Translations under genes and position numbers: made by a program | Shown here: positions 8,063 to 17,157 of the stretch, piece after piece | How positions within the stretch are numbered: position 1 is the first letter of the stretch | How the letters are laid out: each line of letters begins with the position of its first letter | NCBI GenBank assembly: GCA_016703605.1 | Contig: JADJBU010000007.1 | Span: forward strand, 124,001-188,000 | Source of the DNA: Candidatus Villigracilis adiacens | GTDB taxonomy: Bacteria; Chloroflexota; Anaerolineae; Anaerolineales; Villigracilaceae | Direction of reading: 5' to 3' | Length of the DNA stretch: 64,000 nt | The notes under the pieces: generated by a model | Seen by the model: the letters and a program-made list of their open reading frames with translations, nothing else | Told to the model about the DNA's origin: nothing | The model's database searches: none

Positions 8063-11000
8063 TTATGCCTTCCAGTCGCTGAGTCTTTCGCCGAGTTTGG
8101 CGATGCGTTCGCGCAGGAGCACCGCGCCCACGCCGAGCATCAGCAGCGCGATCCCTGTGCAGCCGATCAGGAAGATCGTGCCGACGTCTTTCAAGGCGCT
8201 GTATGCCACGGTGACGACTCCCAGCGCGACAAAGCCGATGGGGAAGAAGGTTAGGCTGCGCGAGCGGATGACAATGCCGTATACCAGGATGACCAGCGAT
8301 TGAATGAAGAGCAGGAAGAAATAATTGAGGTCGTTCCTGTTGATCATTTCGATGTAGGTCGTTCCGAGCAGGACGAATTGCGAGAACATGCCCATGATGA
8401 ATGTGCCGGTTTTGCCCTCGGCGCGGGTCAGCAGGTAGTGCTGAATCAAACCGAACAGGGCTGTGCCGATGGAGAAGAACTGCGGTTCGTCCACGTTTAT
8501 TTCAAAGAGGATGATGAAGTACGCCAGCAGGTACAGCCCGTTTGCCGGGAATGCCAGCCAGGCGTTTCGTTTTGAGAATGCTTCGAACGCCCAGAGCGTG
8601 GCGGCGATTGCCACGGGAATGGACGCATCCAACCCGCCGAGGATGGGCGCGGCTCCTGAAACGATGATGCCCAGGGCAAGTCCGCTGAAGAGCGGCGGTT
8701 GGTCCCAGCCGTTGGGGTTGCCGCGCCTGCGCAGGAAATGCCCGGCAGCGTAGGTCAGCGCTGCGATGCCGGTCACGGGATGAACCCATTGGGTGATGCC
8801 GAAGATGCGGAATAGAAATGCGGCAAAGAGTGGCAGGGTCAGGGTAAAGGCGTAGAGCAAGACCGGTTGGCGATAGACCAGGCTCACGGTCAGGAAGAGA
8901 AGCGCGTAAAGGGCGAAGCCGAAAGCCGCAGTGGACGGATCCGAATTGAAGAAAAGGAATCCGTAGTTGGCGAGGGCGGTGAGCGCACCGGCGATGCGGA
9001 TCAACCACGCCAGCGGGCGCGGATTGGGGAATGTCAGATGGGCGGCAAGGTCTTCGAGAATCCAGATCAGGCTGTAGGCGAGCAGGTGATATTCGACCCG
9101 CTGCGCGTCGAAATCGCGCAGGATCAGGAACATGCCGAGGGTGAAGAGCGCGGGGGCTCCGGCTTCGAACCAGCCGTTTCGGCGCAGGTACATTTCCGCG
9201 ATGAATAACAACCCGGCGACGATTGCGTACCAGCCGCCGGTTTCCTTGAAGAGGATCAGGGCGGTGATGGAGAATAAGGCTCCCAGGGCAAGGGCGCTGT
9301 TTCTGAATACAAGCGACCAGCCTTCCCTTGCGCGGAGGGCGAACCCGCCGACGAAGTATAAGAGGGCGATGCCCGTCAATACCGGAAGCCATGCGTCAAC
9401 GCGGAAATGTTCGAGGGTGAAGATCGCCGCGAGCGGCAGGTAGACGGCTGGGAGGTATCCCAGGACCGGCGTCCGGTGGATCAGGCTCAGGGCGAGGAAG
9501 AGAAGCGTGTAAATTCCGAATGAGGCTGCTGCGAATGCGTTGTTGCCGCCGGCGACGACGGATAGGGTGTTGAGGACTGTGAGCGCCGTGCCGGTGATGC
9601 GGACCGGCAATTGCCAGGGGCGCGGATCGGGGAAGGTGAGGTGGAAAAGCGTATCCAGCGCGATCCAGACCAGGCTGTAGGCGAACAGGTGATTGGAGAC
9701 TTCCAATATTTCAAGGTCGCGCAGGATAAGGAATGCGCCCATTGTGAAGAGGACCGGCGCGCCGATCTCGAAGATTCCCTTGCGGCTGAGGTAGGTCTCG
9801 ATAAGGAAGAGCGAACCGATGACGAGCGCGTACCAGCCGCCGGTTTCTTTTAAAAGGATCAGGGCGGTGAGCGAACTGGCAGCGCCAATTGCAAGCCCGC
9901 TGTTGCGGAGCATATCGCCCCAGCCTGCGCGCGAACGGAAGAGGACACTGGCGAGATAATAGACCACGGCAAGCCCGGTCAACGCCGGGAGCCATGCGTC
10001 GCTGTTTAGGGCGTCCAGCCCATAAATGACGGCAAGCGGCAGGTATGCGGCGGAAATGTAGCCCAATAACGGTTTGCGATAGAGAAGCGCGTAGGCGGCG
10101 CAGAACAGCGCAAAGACTCCAAAGCCGAAGGCGGCTTGGGCGGGTTGCTCCGGGAAGAACAGCGTCAGGCTTGCGGCGATTGCGAACAACACGCCGAAGA
10201 TTCGCAGGGGGAGCCGCCACGCGAGGTTATCCTGCCAGTCCTTTTTCAGCAGCAGGTCGGACAGCAGGAAGAGGATCGCAATGCCGGTCAGTTGATATCC
10301 AAAGAAGATGTCGAGCCTGGCGATGAAATCGAGTTGAAAGAGAGCGAAGTATGCGATCGCAAAATTGGCGAGCGCCAGCGTCCACAGCCACCAGCGACTC
10401 CGCAGGATGTGCAAAAGCGTAAAGAGCAGGGCGATGCCCAGCGCAACGGCGAGACCCAGCCAAACCTTGTGGACGAAGCCGGTCAGGATCGCCAGCGCAA
10501 GGCTTGGCATGGCAGCCAGCAGGCTTTGTAAACTAAACTTCCTGCCCCACCCGGTTCGCTGCAGGGATTCGCTCAGCCCGGCGATTAACCCGCCCCAGAC
10601 CGACATCAAAATTGCGGAGCCGAAACTTTGGAGTTCGAAAGAGACAGCCAAAAACCAGGGCATGGGGATGAGCGCGGCAGAGGCAAGCCAGGAAAACGCA
10701 AAGAAGGGCTGGATGAGGTCTGAGACGATGTAGAAGACCGCCGCCAGCGTCCACGTCCCAAACCCGAAGATGAGGAGGAGGGTCTCGGACGAAGTATCCA
10801 CCAAACTCAAACCGAAGGCGCCGATGGAAAACGCCAGCGTGACGGCTTGCATGATTTGAGCGATGATGAAAACCGGCAGCGCAAAATTTGAATCCTTCCA
10901 CGTTTGCAGGATCCGAGTCCAAGCCAGACCGGCGAGCGCGGCAAAACTCAACAGGAAGATATGAATGGGCGGCTCAACGTTCATGGCGATGCCCGCGTTG

Positions 11001-12664
11001 AAGAACGAAAGCGCCAGCGAGATGTAGGCGGCAATTGCAAAGAACCTGGACTCGTACAGTCGCGCGCTGCCCGCCCAAATGAGCGACATCACAAAATACA
11101 ACAGGGTCCAATACCAATCGGTGAACGCGTTCGAAAGCCCCAGCGATTGCCGCAGAAATTCCTCCAGTGAAACCCCGGTAATGGGAAGGAGGAAGGAGAA
11201 GACAATAAAAAACGCGAAACTGGGCTGGGGCAGGCGTTTCTTGATCGCAATCGCCAGCCCGCCAAAGATCAACGTGGCAGCCATCAGGATCGGCAGCCGC
11301 AGCGATTCCACCACCGCTCCCAAAATTGCGGCGGCGGCGATGACGAAGAACGCGCCGAGATAAAGATAGATTTTGACGCTGGCTTCGCTTGTCAGGGTTT
11401 GGAGGAGGGAAGGGCGCGGCTCCGGCGGGACCTGGGGCCGGGCCGGCGCGACCGGGGCTGGAGTTTGCGCCGGGAGCGGTTTGGGTTGAACCGCCTGCGG
11501 AGTGGGGGCAGCCGTCTGGACGGGAGAAGGGCTGGGCGGAGTCTGAGGCGCGAAGTCATAGTCGTAACGGCGGCGGATCACATCCGCGTTTTGCTTGTTG
11601 AGCAAGCCCGCAAATTCCCAGCCCGCGATCTCTTGCAGGATGGCGTTGCGGATGTCGCGTTCCAATTTTCCTGAAGCGGATTGTCTTTGCACGACGCGAT
11701 TCTGGGATAACCCAAGCGCGCCCAGCGCCTCGGCGCGGACCGTGGGGCTGGCGCTGTGGATGGCAAGTTGTTCCAGCCTCAGGCGGATCGCCGCGCTGCT
11801 GTAATTAAGATGCGTCAGTTTGGTGATGGCTTGCAGGATGAGGATGTCGTCTTCGATTTGAATTTGCCGGTGGATTCTATTCAACGTCTCCGCAGGCAGG
11901 TCGCTGTCCTGCTCCGGCTGGTGTTCTTCCGAACCGATGGCGCGGGCTGAGTCTTCCAAATATTTCAGCCGGTTCAAAGCTGTGCGGGCATCCATGCGGA
12001 CGTCGGGGTTGTCGTCTTCGGCTGCGAGTTGTTTGAGGCGTTTTAGGATGGATTCATTGACCTGGCTGAAACTTCCCAATTTCTCGATGGTTGCGAGGAC
12101 GACGACATCGCGTTCGCTGTCGAGATCGGCGAAGGCTATATCGAGCATGTCCTGTGTCGGCTGTATCAGCGGTTTGAATTCGGGGTTGTATGTTTCCACA
12201 CGGTGGTGGGCCGCCGGGGGGGTGTCGCCTTCCACCCAGCGTTTGGATTGGGTTGCATTGATCACCCAGATCAGCAGGAGAATCCCGATGAAGATGCAGG
12301 CAAATCCGCCGCCGGCTTCGGTCAGCCAATCGAGCGCCACGCCGAAGAGCGCCACCCCGGTGCGGATGCCCGCCTGTAACAGCGCCTTGCGCCCATGTTC
12401 GCGGACGAGTCCGCTTTGTTTGTTGAGCGCATATTGAAGCAGCACAAGATGCCACAAAGCCGAACCCAGCACCCCGACGCCAAACTCCATGGCTTGTCTG
12501 CCGCCGCTGCCGCAGTTGAAATTTCCGAGACAGAAATAATAGAAGATATCCGAGGCGGCAACGATGGATGCGATGAAGAACAGGGTGGGGATGGTCACGA
12601 GCGGGGATGCCTTGAGCCAGTTGTACGGGGCTTTGGCTAGTTGGAGTTCTTTTTCATGGTTCAT
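8063..12664 (-). CDS. Giant polytopic membrane protein with HEAT-like insert (SCO7613-type)
   Basis: A 1533-aa protein. The N-terminal ~170 residues contain four hydrophobic helices. Next comes a soluble part (about 170-360) with repeats such as DIAFADLDSERDVVVLATIEKL and NPDVRMDARTALNRLKYLE that resemble HEAT units. A Pro/Ala/Gln-rich linker (about 385-425) follows, then roughly three dozen hydrophobic segments to the end. The organisation resembles the large membrane proteins annotated by similarity to SCO7613, whose function is unknown. Within the membrane part, blocks such as GGWYALVIGSLFLIETYL and GGWYAIVAGLLFIAEMYL repeat, showing internal duplication of a helical module. It appears to be transcribed alone. 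Confidence 0.8.
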   Translation of the reverse strand: MNHEKELQLAKAPYNWLKASPLVTIPTLFFIASIVAASDIFYYFCLGNFNCGSGGRQAMEFGVGVLGSALWHLVLLQYALNKQSGLVREHGRKALLQAGIRTGVALFGVALDWLTEAGGGFACIFIGILLLIWVINATQSKRWVEGDTPPAAHHRVETYNPEFKPLIQPTQDMLDIAFADLDSERDVVVLATIEKLGSFSQVNESILKRLKQLAAEDDNPDVRMDARTALNRLKYLEDSARAIGSEEHQPEQDSDLPAETLNRIHRQIQIEDDILILQAITKLTHLNYSSAAIRLRLEQLAIHSASPTVRAEALGALGLSQNRVVQRQSASGKLERDIRNAILQEIAGWEFAGLLNKQNADVIRRRYDYDFAPQTPPSPSPVQTAAPTPQAVQPKPLPAQTPAPVAPARPQVPPEPRPSLLQTLTSEASVKIYLYLGAFFVIAAAAILGAVVESLRLPILMAATLIFGGLAIAIKKRLPQPSFAFFIVFSFLLPITGVSLEEFLRQSLGLSNAFTDWYWTLLYFVMSLIWAGSARLYESRFFAIAAYISLALSFFNAGIAMNVEPPIHIFLLSFAALAGLAWTRILQTWKDSNFALPVFIIAQIMQAVTLAFSIGAFGLSLVDTSSETLLLIFGFGTWTLAAVFYIVSDLIQPFFAFSWLASAALIPMPWFLAVSFELQSFGSAILMSVWGGLIAGLSESLQRTGWGRKFSLQSLLAAMPSLALAILTGFVHKVWLGLAVALGIALLFTLLHILRSRWWLWTLALANFAIAYFALFQLDFIARLDIFFGYQLTGIAILFLLSDLLLKKDWQDNLAWRLPLRIFGVLFAIAASLTLFFPEQPAQAAFGFGVFALFCAAYALLYRKPLLGYISAAYLPLAVIYGLDALNSDAWLPALTGLAVVYYLASVLFRSRAGWGDMLRNSGLAIGAASSLTALILLKETGGWYALVIGSLFLIETYLSRKGIFEIGAPVLFTMGAFLILRDLEILEVSNHLFAYSLVWIALDTLFHLTFPDPRPWQLPVRITGTALTVLNTLSVVAGGNNAFAAASFGIYTLLFLALSLIHRTPVLGYLPAVYLPLAAIFTLEHFRVDAWLPVLTGIALLYFVGGFALRAREGWSLVFRNSALALGALFSITALILFKETGGWYAIVAGLLFIAEMYLRRNGWFEAGAPALFTLGMFLILRDFDAQRVEYHLLAYSLIWILEDLAAHLTFPNPRPLAWLIRIAGALTALANYGFLFFNSDPSTAAFGFALYALLFLTVSLVYRQPVLLYAFTLTLPLFAAFLFRIFGITQWVHPVTGIAALTYAAGHFLRRRGNPNGWDQPPLFSGLALGIIVSGAAPILGGLDASIPVAIAATLWAFEAFSKRNAWLAFPANGLYLLAYFIILFEINVDEPQFFSIGTALFGLIQHYLLTRAEGKTGTFIMGMFSQFVLLGTTYIEMINRNDLNYFFLLFIQSLVILVYGIVIRSRSLTFFPIGFVALGVVTVAYSALKDVGTIFLIGCTGIALLMLGVGAVLLRERIAKLGERLSDWKA

Positions 12665-12841
12665 AAGATTTGCTTTTCTCGCTGCTTTTTTCGTTCTATT
12701 GTACTTGCTGATTGGGCCGTAACGCGGAGTTTAAGGCGGCGGGGCGGCATCTCCCGGCTTGGGACTGCAACAACCTGCCTTGGGTTTGCGGAGAGTCTTC
12801 TGCGCTGTTCGTGAAATGGACAGGGCGCAATGACCAGGCGT

Positions 12842-13495
12842 CTACTTTATTACAATCTCGATCAGGGGCGAGGTGTCGAAACCGAAAAGATAGGCGGCGG
12901 GCTTTGCCCCGTCGGTTGCCCAGATGCCGCGGATGTATACCGTGTCTGTAAACGTAATATCTTCCATGGCGTCTTCGGGGTAGATGAACAGGGTGGCGGG
13001 GTCGAATTTTTCATCCTTGTTTTGCGGCGCGTAGAACCCGCCAAAGTTTGGGTACCAGGCTTCGTTGTTCGGGTCGATGACATACACGTTTTCCCAGACA
13101 ACGGTCACAGACTCGCCCGGAAGCCGGTTCTTGATCACGACGCCAATATCGAGGAACTTCCCGCCGAAGCCCAGGGGCGTGTATTCAAACCCGCCGGAAA
13201 AGACTTTGGCAAAATAGGAGGCGTAAAGTACTTTTACTTCGTATTGCGTGTTGATGGCGGGCATTTCCATCGAGACGGGGGTTGCGGTGGCTGGGATGGG
13301 CGTCTCCGTTGGGCGCGGCGTGGACGTTGGTTTTTTCGTGGCGGTCGGGGCTGTCGTCGGCGTATTTGTGGGCAGGCTGGTTGCCGTCGCTTCGGGCGTG
13401 GCGGTGGCGGATAATTCTGCGACGCTGGAACATGCCAGGCTCAGGGCGATGAGGGTGGATAAAAACAATACGTGACGATTTTTTTTGGTAATCAT
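12842..13495 (-). CDS. Lipoprotein with Thr/Pro linker and DUF4352-like domain
   Basis: A 217-aa secreted lipoprotein. The signal peptide ends in a lipobox, ALSLACSS, placing Cys at about residue 22. Residues 30-75 are a Thr/Pro/Ala-rich linker. The rest is a beta-rich domain with LDIGVVIKNRLPGESVTV and WYPNFGGFYA, resembling the telokin/DUF4352-type immunoglobulin-like domains of surface lipoproteins. No ligand or enzymatic role can be read. It is one of several lipoproteins of similar layout in this window. Confidence 0.75.
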   Translation of the reverse strand: MITKKNRHVLFLSTLIALSLACSSVAELSATATPEATATSLPTNTPTTAPTATKKPTSTPRPTETPIPATATPVSMEMPAINTQYEVKVLYASYFAKVFSGGFEYTPLGFGGKFLDIGVVIKNRLPGESVTVVWENVYVIDPNNEAWYPNFGGFYAPQNKDEKFDPATLFIYPEDAMEDITFTDTVYIRGIWATDGAKPAAYLFGFDTSPLIEIVIK

Positions 13496-13554
13496 GCGGT
13501 TCTCCTTTTGACGATATTTTCATCCATCCGGCGCGAAAATACTGCCAAAAACTG

Positions 13555-13640
13555 TTAAGTCGCCTTGCGCGGCGCTGCGAGATTTATCTCGCAATTTCAG
13601 GGCGGCATGAATGTCGCGGTACCGAGGAACTGCTTGCGGG
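13555..13640. repeat. Palindromic interspersed element, family A, degenerate copy
   Basis: This stretch is collinear with the reverse complement of 46699-46795. Both have GTCGCCTT(A)CGCGG at one end, a shared core TTTATCTCGCAATTTCAGGG and CCGAGGAACTGC at the other end. In this copy the outer TIR is eroded (TTGCGGG instead of GTAAGG). Confidence 0.7.
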
Positions 13641-13670
13641 TTTCACGGACAAATGCGGAAAAGGGGGCTT

Positions 13671-13862
13671 TTAGTTCGCAGCCAGCAGGGAAGCCGCCAG
13701 CGCGCATCCGAGTATTAGAAAAAGCAGCAGCCATAGCATGAATGGAAGGCAGGCGTTATGGCTTTCTTCTTCAGAATATGCCGGCTTGGATTTTTCTTCC
13801 GTTTCGTGTTCGGGATGGGTCACAAGGATATTATTCCCCCGCGTTTGCAGGAAAACTGTCAA
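13671..13862 (-). CDS. Small membrane protein, C-terminal anchor
   Basis: A frame of up to 63 codons follows the GAF-HTH regulator gene by 6 bases. The N-terminal half is charged (PEHETEEKSKPAYSEEESHN) and the C-terminal half is one hydrophobic segment (LPFMLWLLLFLILGCALAAS), as in tail-anchored small proteins. The longest frame starts at TTG; a GTG about 14 codons in, with GGGGG upstream, is equally possible. No family is recognised. Confidence 0.42.
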   Translation of the reverse strand: MTVFLQTRGNNILVTHPEHETEEKSKPAYSEEESHNACLPFMLWLLLFLILGCALAASLLAAN

Positions 13863-13868
13863 AAGCTA

Positions 13869-15602
13869 TTAATTTCCAGTCCTCTTCTTCTCTGCCAGAT
13901 ACCTTGCCACCCCGCGCCCGGCGTGACGGCGGATGCGGTGAAAGGTGCCTTCGGAGACATACAGCCGCGCGATCACTTCGCGGTTGGGGACGCCTTTGAT
14001 ATACGCGTCGTGCAAAACGACATGGTTGTACCACTCGCGCGGAAGCGGCTCGGGCGGACGTTCCCCCTGCGGGCGCAGGGATTGGATCGCCTCGCGCAGG
14101 AGCGATTGGACCTGATTGCCGCGTTCGATGTGCGAGTCTCCGCTTATGCCGACCTGGTCTGCCAGCGGCGATTGACCGAGGAAAAGGGAATCTCCAAAAT
14201 GCCGCAAAGCTTCTTCGACCGTTTTAACGAAGTCGTCTGATTCCTGGGGCAGGATCGGCTCGGAGAGGATGCGGTCGGCTTCGGGTTTCGAGGCGGCTTT
14301 TCCCGCCATGTTGATGGAGGTCAGCGTGCCGATGTCTTCGGTGAATTCCTCGAGCAGGTCCAGTTCGCCGGAGGAGTAGGCAAGTTTGGCTCGCGGACGT
14401 CCGATGGCAACAAGGGCGATGGGCTGCATCCCTTCGAAGGATTGGGATGCCCAGAGCAGGGGCGGGAGGGTTTCGTCTATTCGGAAGACGCCTTCGTTCG
14501 TGGCGGACACGACCGGCAGTTCCGAATCGACTGGCAGGGCGCCGCGGCTCGAGACGGCGGTCAGTTTGTCGTTCTGCGGGATGGCGATCAAACCTTCGGC
14601 GGCGTTCAAAGCCCGGAGAAGGAGAGCCAGCCTCCCGTCGAGGTGGAGCCGCAGGGCGTCGTCGTTGGAATCGGTTTGCAGGCGGGGCTTGCGGCGGAGT
14701 CGATTCTCTTCGCGGGCGCGCCAGCGTTCCACGGCTTCGCGCCCGAGGTCGTACATCGAATGGGTGGTGATGATCAACCCCGTCAGCGTTGCCCAATAGG
14801 TGGAGGGGATGCCGAGCAGGACGCAAATGACGAGATAGAACGAGACGATGACGGTCATGCCGAGCATGGCAATGGGGAAATCCTGCCAGATGGTGCGGCG
14901 TTCGACCAGGCTCTGGTGGCGAGCCACAGACAGCCCCAGCAAAAAGATGCCGCCGAAAACCAGCCCGTCTTCGATGACGCGCGGAAAACTGGCTGGACTC
15001 ATGAGCGAGATGATGCCATACATGAGGGACAACACAAGGAGGCTCGAGGCGTAGAGATAATACCTGCCCTCGGTGGTTTTTCTTATTTGGTCGTGGATCA
15101 TCAGGTTGAAAAGCGTGCCTGCCGCCGCTGCGATCTGCGCCGCCCCGTAAACGACGTTGGTCAGGTTTCCGTCCAGCCTGGCGGTATGGAGGTTGTTTGC
15201 GTCGGGCATGGTTTCCCCGCCTGAGAACACAAGCGACAGGACCGATGCCGCGCCGAGCAGGTAGATTGCAATTTCCATCCGCCTGTACCGCGTTTGCGAG
15301 TTTGGGGAGAGCAACGCGAAGGTGACGCTGTACCAGCAGTCGAGGGCGATTACCAGCAGCGCGGCGCGAAATGGACCGCTGTTGTGCGCGAAGAGATGGT
15401 TGTGGTTGTAGGTGTCCAGAAAAAAGACCGCGATTGCCAGCAGCGCCAGGACCGCCCGCAGGGTGATGCGGTTGGGGTATCCGCGCGCGAACAGATGGAA
15501 TGCCATCCATAACGAGATGGACATTGCCAGATAATGGGTGACCTGGGTTACAGCAGCAAGCATGATTTTGGTTTTTTTGTTGGATGACCTATTTGAATAC
15601 AA
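13869..15602 (-). CDS. Membrane-bound regulator: 7-8 TM, GAF-like, C-terminal HTH
   Basis: A 577-aa protein (564 if translation starts at the ATG at 15563). Residues about 15-270 hold seven or eight hydrophobic helices. Residues about 315-430 look like a GAF-type sensor fold (AEGLIAIPQNDKLTAVSSRG, then LPPLLWASQSFEGMQPIALV). The C-terminal 50 residues form a helix-turn-helix, GVPNREVIARLYVSEGTFHR, in the style of LuxR or region-4 HTHs. No histidine kinase or receiver domain is present, so a sensor that binds DNA while in the membrane is suggested. The TTG start has GGAG five bases upstream and overlaps the end of the amylase gene by 14 bases, suggesting coupling. Confidence 0.7.
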   Translation of the reverse strand: MYSNRSSNKKTKIMLAAVTQVTHYLAMSISLWMAFHLFARGYPNRITLRAVLALLAIAVFFLDTYNHNHLFAHNSGPFRAALLVIALDCWYSVTFALLSPNSQTRYRRMEIAIYLLGAASVLSLVFSGGETMPDANNLHTARLDGNLTNVVYGAAQIAAAAGTLFNLMIHDQIRKTTEGRYYLYASSLLVLSLMYGIISLMSPASFPRVIEDGLVFGGIFLLGLSVARHQSLVERRTIWQDFPIAMLGMTVIVSFYLVICVLLGIPSTYWATLTGLIITTHSMYDLGREAVERWRAREENRLRRKPRLQTDSNDDALRLHLDGRLALLLRALNAAEGLIAIPQNDKLTAVSSRGALPVDSELPVVSATNEGVFRIDETLPPLLWASQSFEGMQPIALVAIGRPRAKLAYSSGELDLLEEFTEDIGTLTSINMAGKAASKPEADRILSEPILPQESDDFVKTVEEALRHFGDSLFLGQSPLADQVGISGDSHIERGNQVQSLLREAIQSLRPQGERPPEPLPREWYNHVVLHDAYIKGVPNREVIARLYVSEGTFHRIRRHAGRGVARYLAEKKRTGN

Positions 15603-17055
15603 CCCCGCTCCGCGGCAGGAGGGTGAGTTGACCGTCGTTTATCATCGGCGTGCCAAAAACGACCGTGGCCTGCTCCGGCAGGTTCAATGCGACGGTCTTG
15701 TGTTTCATCGAAGCGTTGAACGCCACGAACAGGGTTTCACCCTCATACTCCCGCGCATAGACGATGACATGGTCTTCGCTGTGAATCTTGCGGTAGGTTC
15801 CGCGCCGCAGGGCGGGCTGTTCCCTGCGCAGGGCGATGCAGGCTCTGGCGCGGTTGAACAGGTTTTGATTCCATTCCGATTTGTCCCACGGGAAGGCTTT
15901 GCGACATTCGGGGTCGTGACCGCCATCCACGCCGACTTCGTCGCCGTAGTAGAGGCAGGGCGCGCCGGGCATGGTGAAGAGGAAGAGCCACGCCAGTTTG
16001 AGCGAATCCACGTCGCCGCCCGCGCAGGAGAGGAAGCGCGGCATGTCGTGACTGTCCAGCAGGTTGAGTTGGGCGAAGGTGATCTCCTGCGGGTACAGGC
16101 TCAGGATGCGGTCAACTTCGTTTGCAAAGGAATGGGCGTCCATCGGGTGGACGCGGTCTTTCAATCCGCCCGCCTGGTGGATGATATCCATGTTCAGGTG
16201 GGAGCCTGCAAAAAAATTCAAAGATGCGGCAGTGAAAAGATAATTCATCACCGCGTCGAACTGGTCGCCTTGCAGCCATCTCTGCGCTTCGTGCCAGATC
16301 TCGCCGACGATGTACGTCTCCGGGTTGATCGCCCGCACGCGGCGGCGAAACTCGCGCCAGAATTCGTCGTCGTCGATCTCGGCTGGCACGTCCAGCCGCC
16401 AGCCGTCAATGCCGAACTTCACCCAGTATTCCGCCACGTCAAAGAGGAATTCGCGCACGGCGGGCGTATTGGTATTGAATTTGGGCAGGGCGGGTAAATT
16501 CCACCAGGCGCGATAACCGATGGCGGTCAGGCTATCCTCTTGATGCAAAAGTTTCTCCTCGTGCGGCGACGGATAAGCCCCCCAGTGTTTCCGTCCGTTC
16601 AGGCGTTCTTCATCATAGTGGAACCAGTCCCTGTAGGGTGAAGCCGCCCCTGTTTCAAGCGCGTGATGGAACTGCCAAAACCCGCGCGAGGCGTGGTTGA
16701 AGACTCCGTCCAATACCACGCGGATATTGCGCTTGTGGGCTTCATCCAGCAATTTGCGCAGCGCATCGTTACCGCCGAGGAGCGGGTCCACGTTGTAGTA
16801 GTCGAAGGTGTGATAACGATGGTTCGCCGCCGAAGCAAAGACCGGGTTGAAGTAAATGGCGTTTATTCCCAAATCCTGCAAATAATCCAGTTTGTCGATC
16901 ACGCCGTACAGGTCGCCGCCCTTGAAACCGTGAACCGTCGGCGGGCTGTTCCAGGCTTCGAAGCCGATGTCCGGCAGTTTGTCGCTTTTTGCAAAACGGT
17001 CGGGAAATATCTGGTAAAAGATGGCGTCTTTTACCCATTGCGGAGTGGTGGTCAT
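15589..17055 (-). CDS. Alpha-amylase family glycosidase (GH13)
   Basis: A 488-aa TIM-barrel enzyme likely to hydrolyse alpha-1,4-glucans or maltodextrins. GH13 signatures appear in order: DGVFNH at 116-121, GWRLDVP with nucleophile Asp 222, YIVGEIWHE with acid/base Glu 252, and LLDSHDMPRFLS with the third carboxylate. The start VKDAIFYQIFPDRFA is typical of the neopullulanase/cyclomaltodextrinase group, but the N-terminal CBM34 domain is absent. No signal peptide is present, so it is probably cytoplasmic. A longer in-frame start would run into the terminator of the upstream ABC gene, so the ATG at 17055 was taken. It lies next to sugar-uptake genes. Confidence 0.9.
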   Translation of the reverse strand: MTTTPQWVKDAIFYQIFPDRFAKSDKLPDIGFEAWNSPPTVHGFKGGDLYGVIDKLDYLQDLGINAIYFNPVFASAANHRYHTFDYYNVDPLLGGNDALRKLLDEAHKRNIRVVLDGVFNHASRGFWQFHHALETGAASPYRDWFHYDEERLNGRKHWGAYPSPHEEKLLHQEDSLTAIGYRAWWNLPALPKFNTNTPAVREFLFDVAEYWVKFGIDGWRLDVPAEIDDDEFWREFRRRVRAINPETYIVGEIWHEAQRWLQGDQFDAVMNYLFTAASLNFFAGSHLNMDIIHQAGGLKDRVHPMDAHSFANEVDRILSLYPQEITFAQLNLLDSHDMPRFLSCAGGDVDSLKLAWLFLFTMPGAPCLYYGDEVGVDGGHDPECRKAFPWDKSEWNQNLFNRARACIALRREQPALRRGTYRKIHSEDHVIVYAREYEGETLFVAFNASMKHKTVALNLPEQATVVFGTPMINDGQLTLLPRSGVVFK

Positions 17056-17089
17056 GTGGTTCCTCTGTCTGTCCAAACTGACGAACAAG

Positions 17090-17136
17090 CAAACGAAAAA
17101 GCCCGCAAGAATCCGGGGATTCAAATTGACGGGCTT
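17090..17136 (-). terminator. Rho-independent terminator after ugpC-type gene
   Basis: Read on the minus strand, AAAAGCCCGTC pairs with a downstream GCGGGCTTTTT arm across a loop with its own small GAATCC/GGATTC stem, and ends in a T-run. Confidence 0.7.
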
Positions 17137-17157
17137 TTCGCAAACTTATCCCCCTGG

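Noticed and set aside
12665..12841. Possible structured RNA in this GC-rich gap
   Set aside because: No tRNA arms, conserved riboswitch core or terminator could be recognised.
14442..15224. 260-codon plus-strand open frame
   Set aside because: Antisense to the membrane-bound regulator, with no domain or ribosome site.
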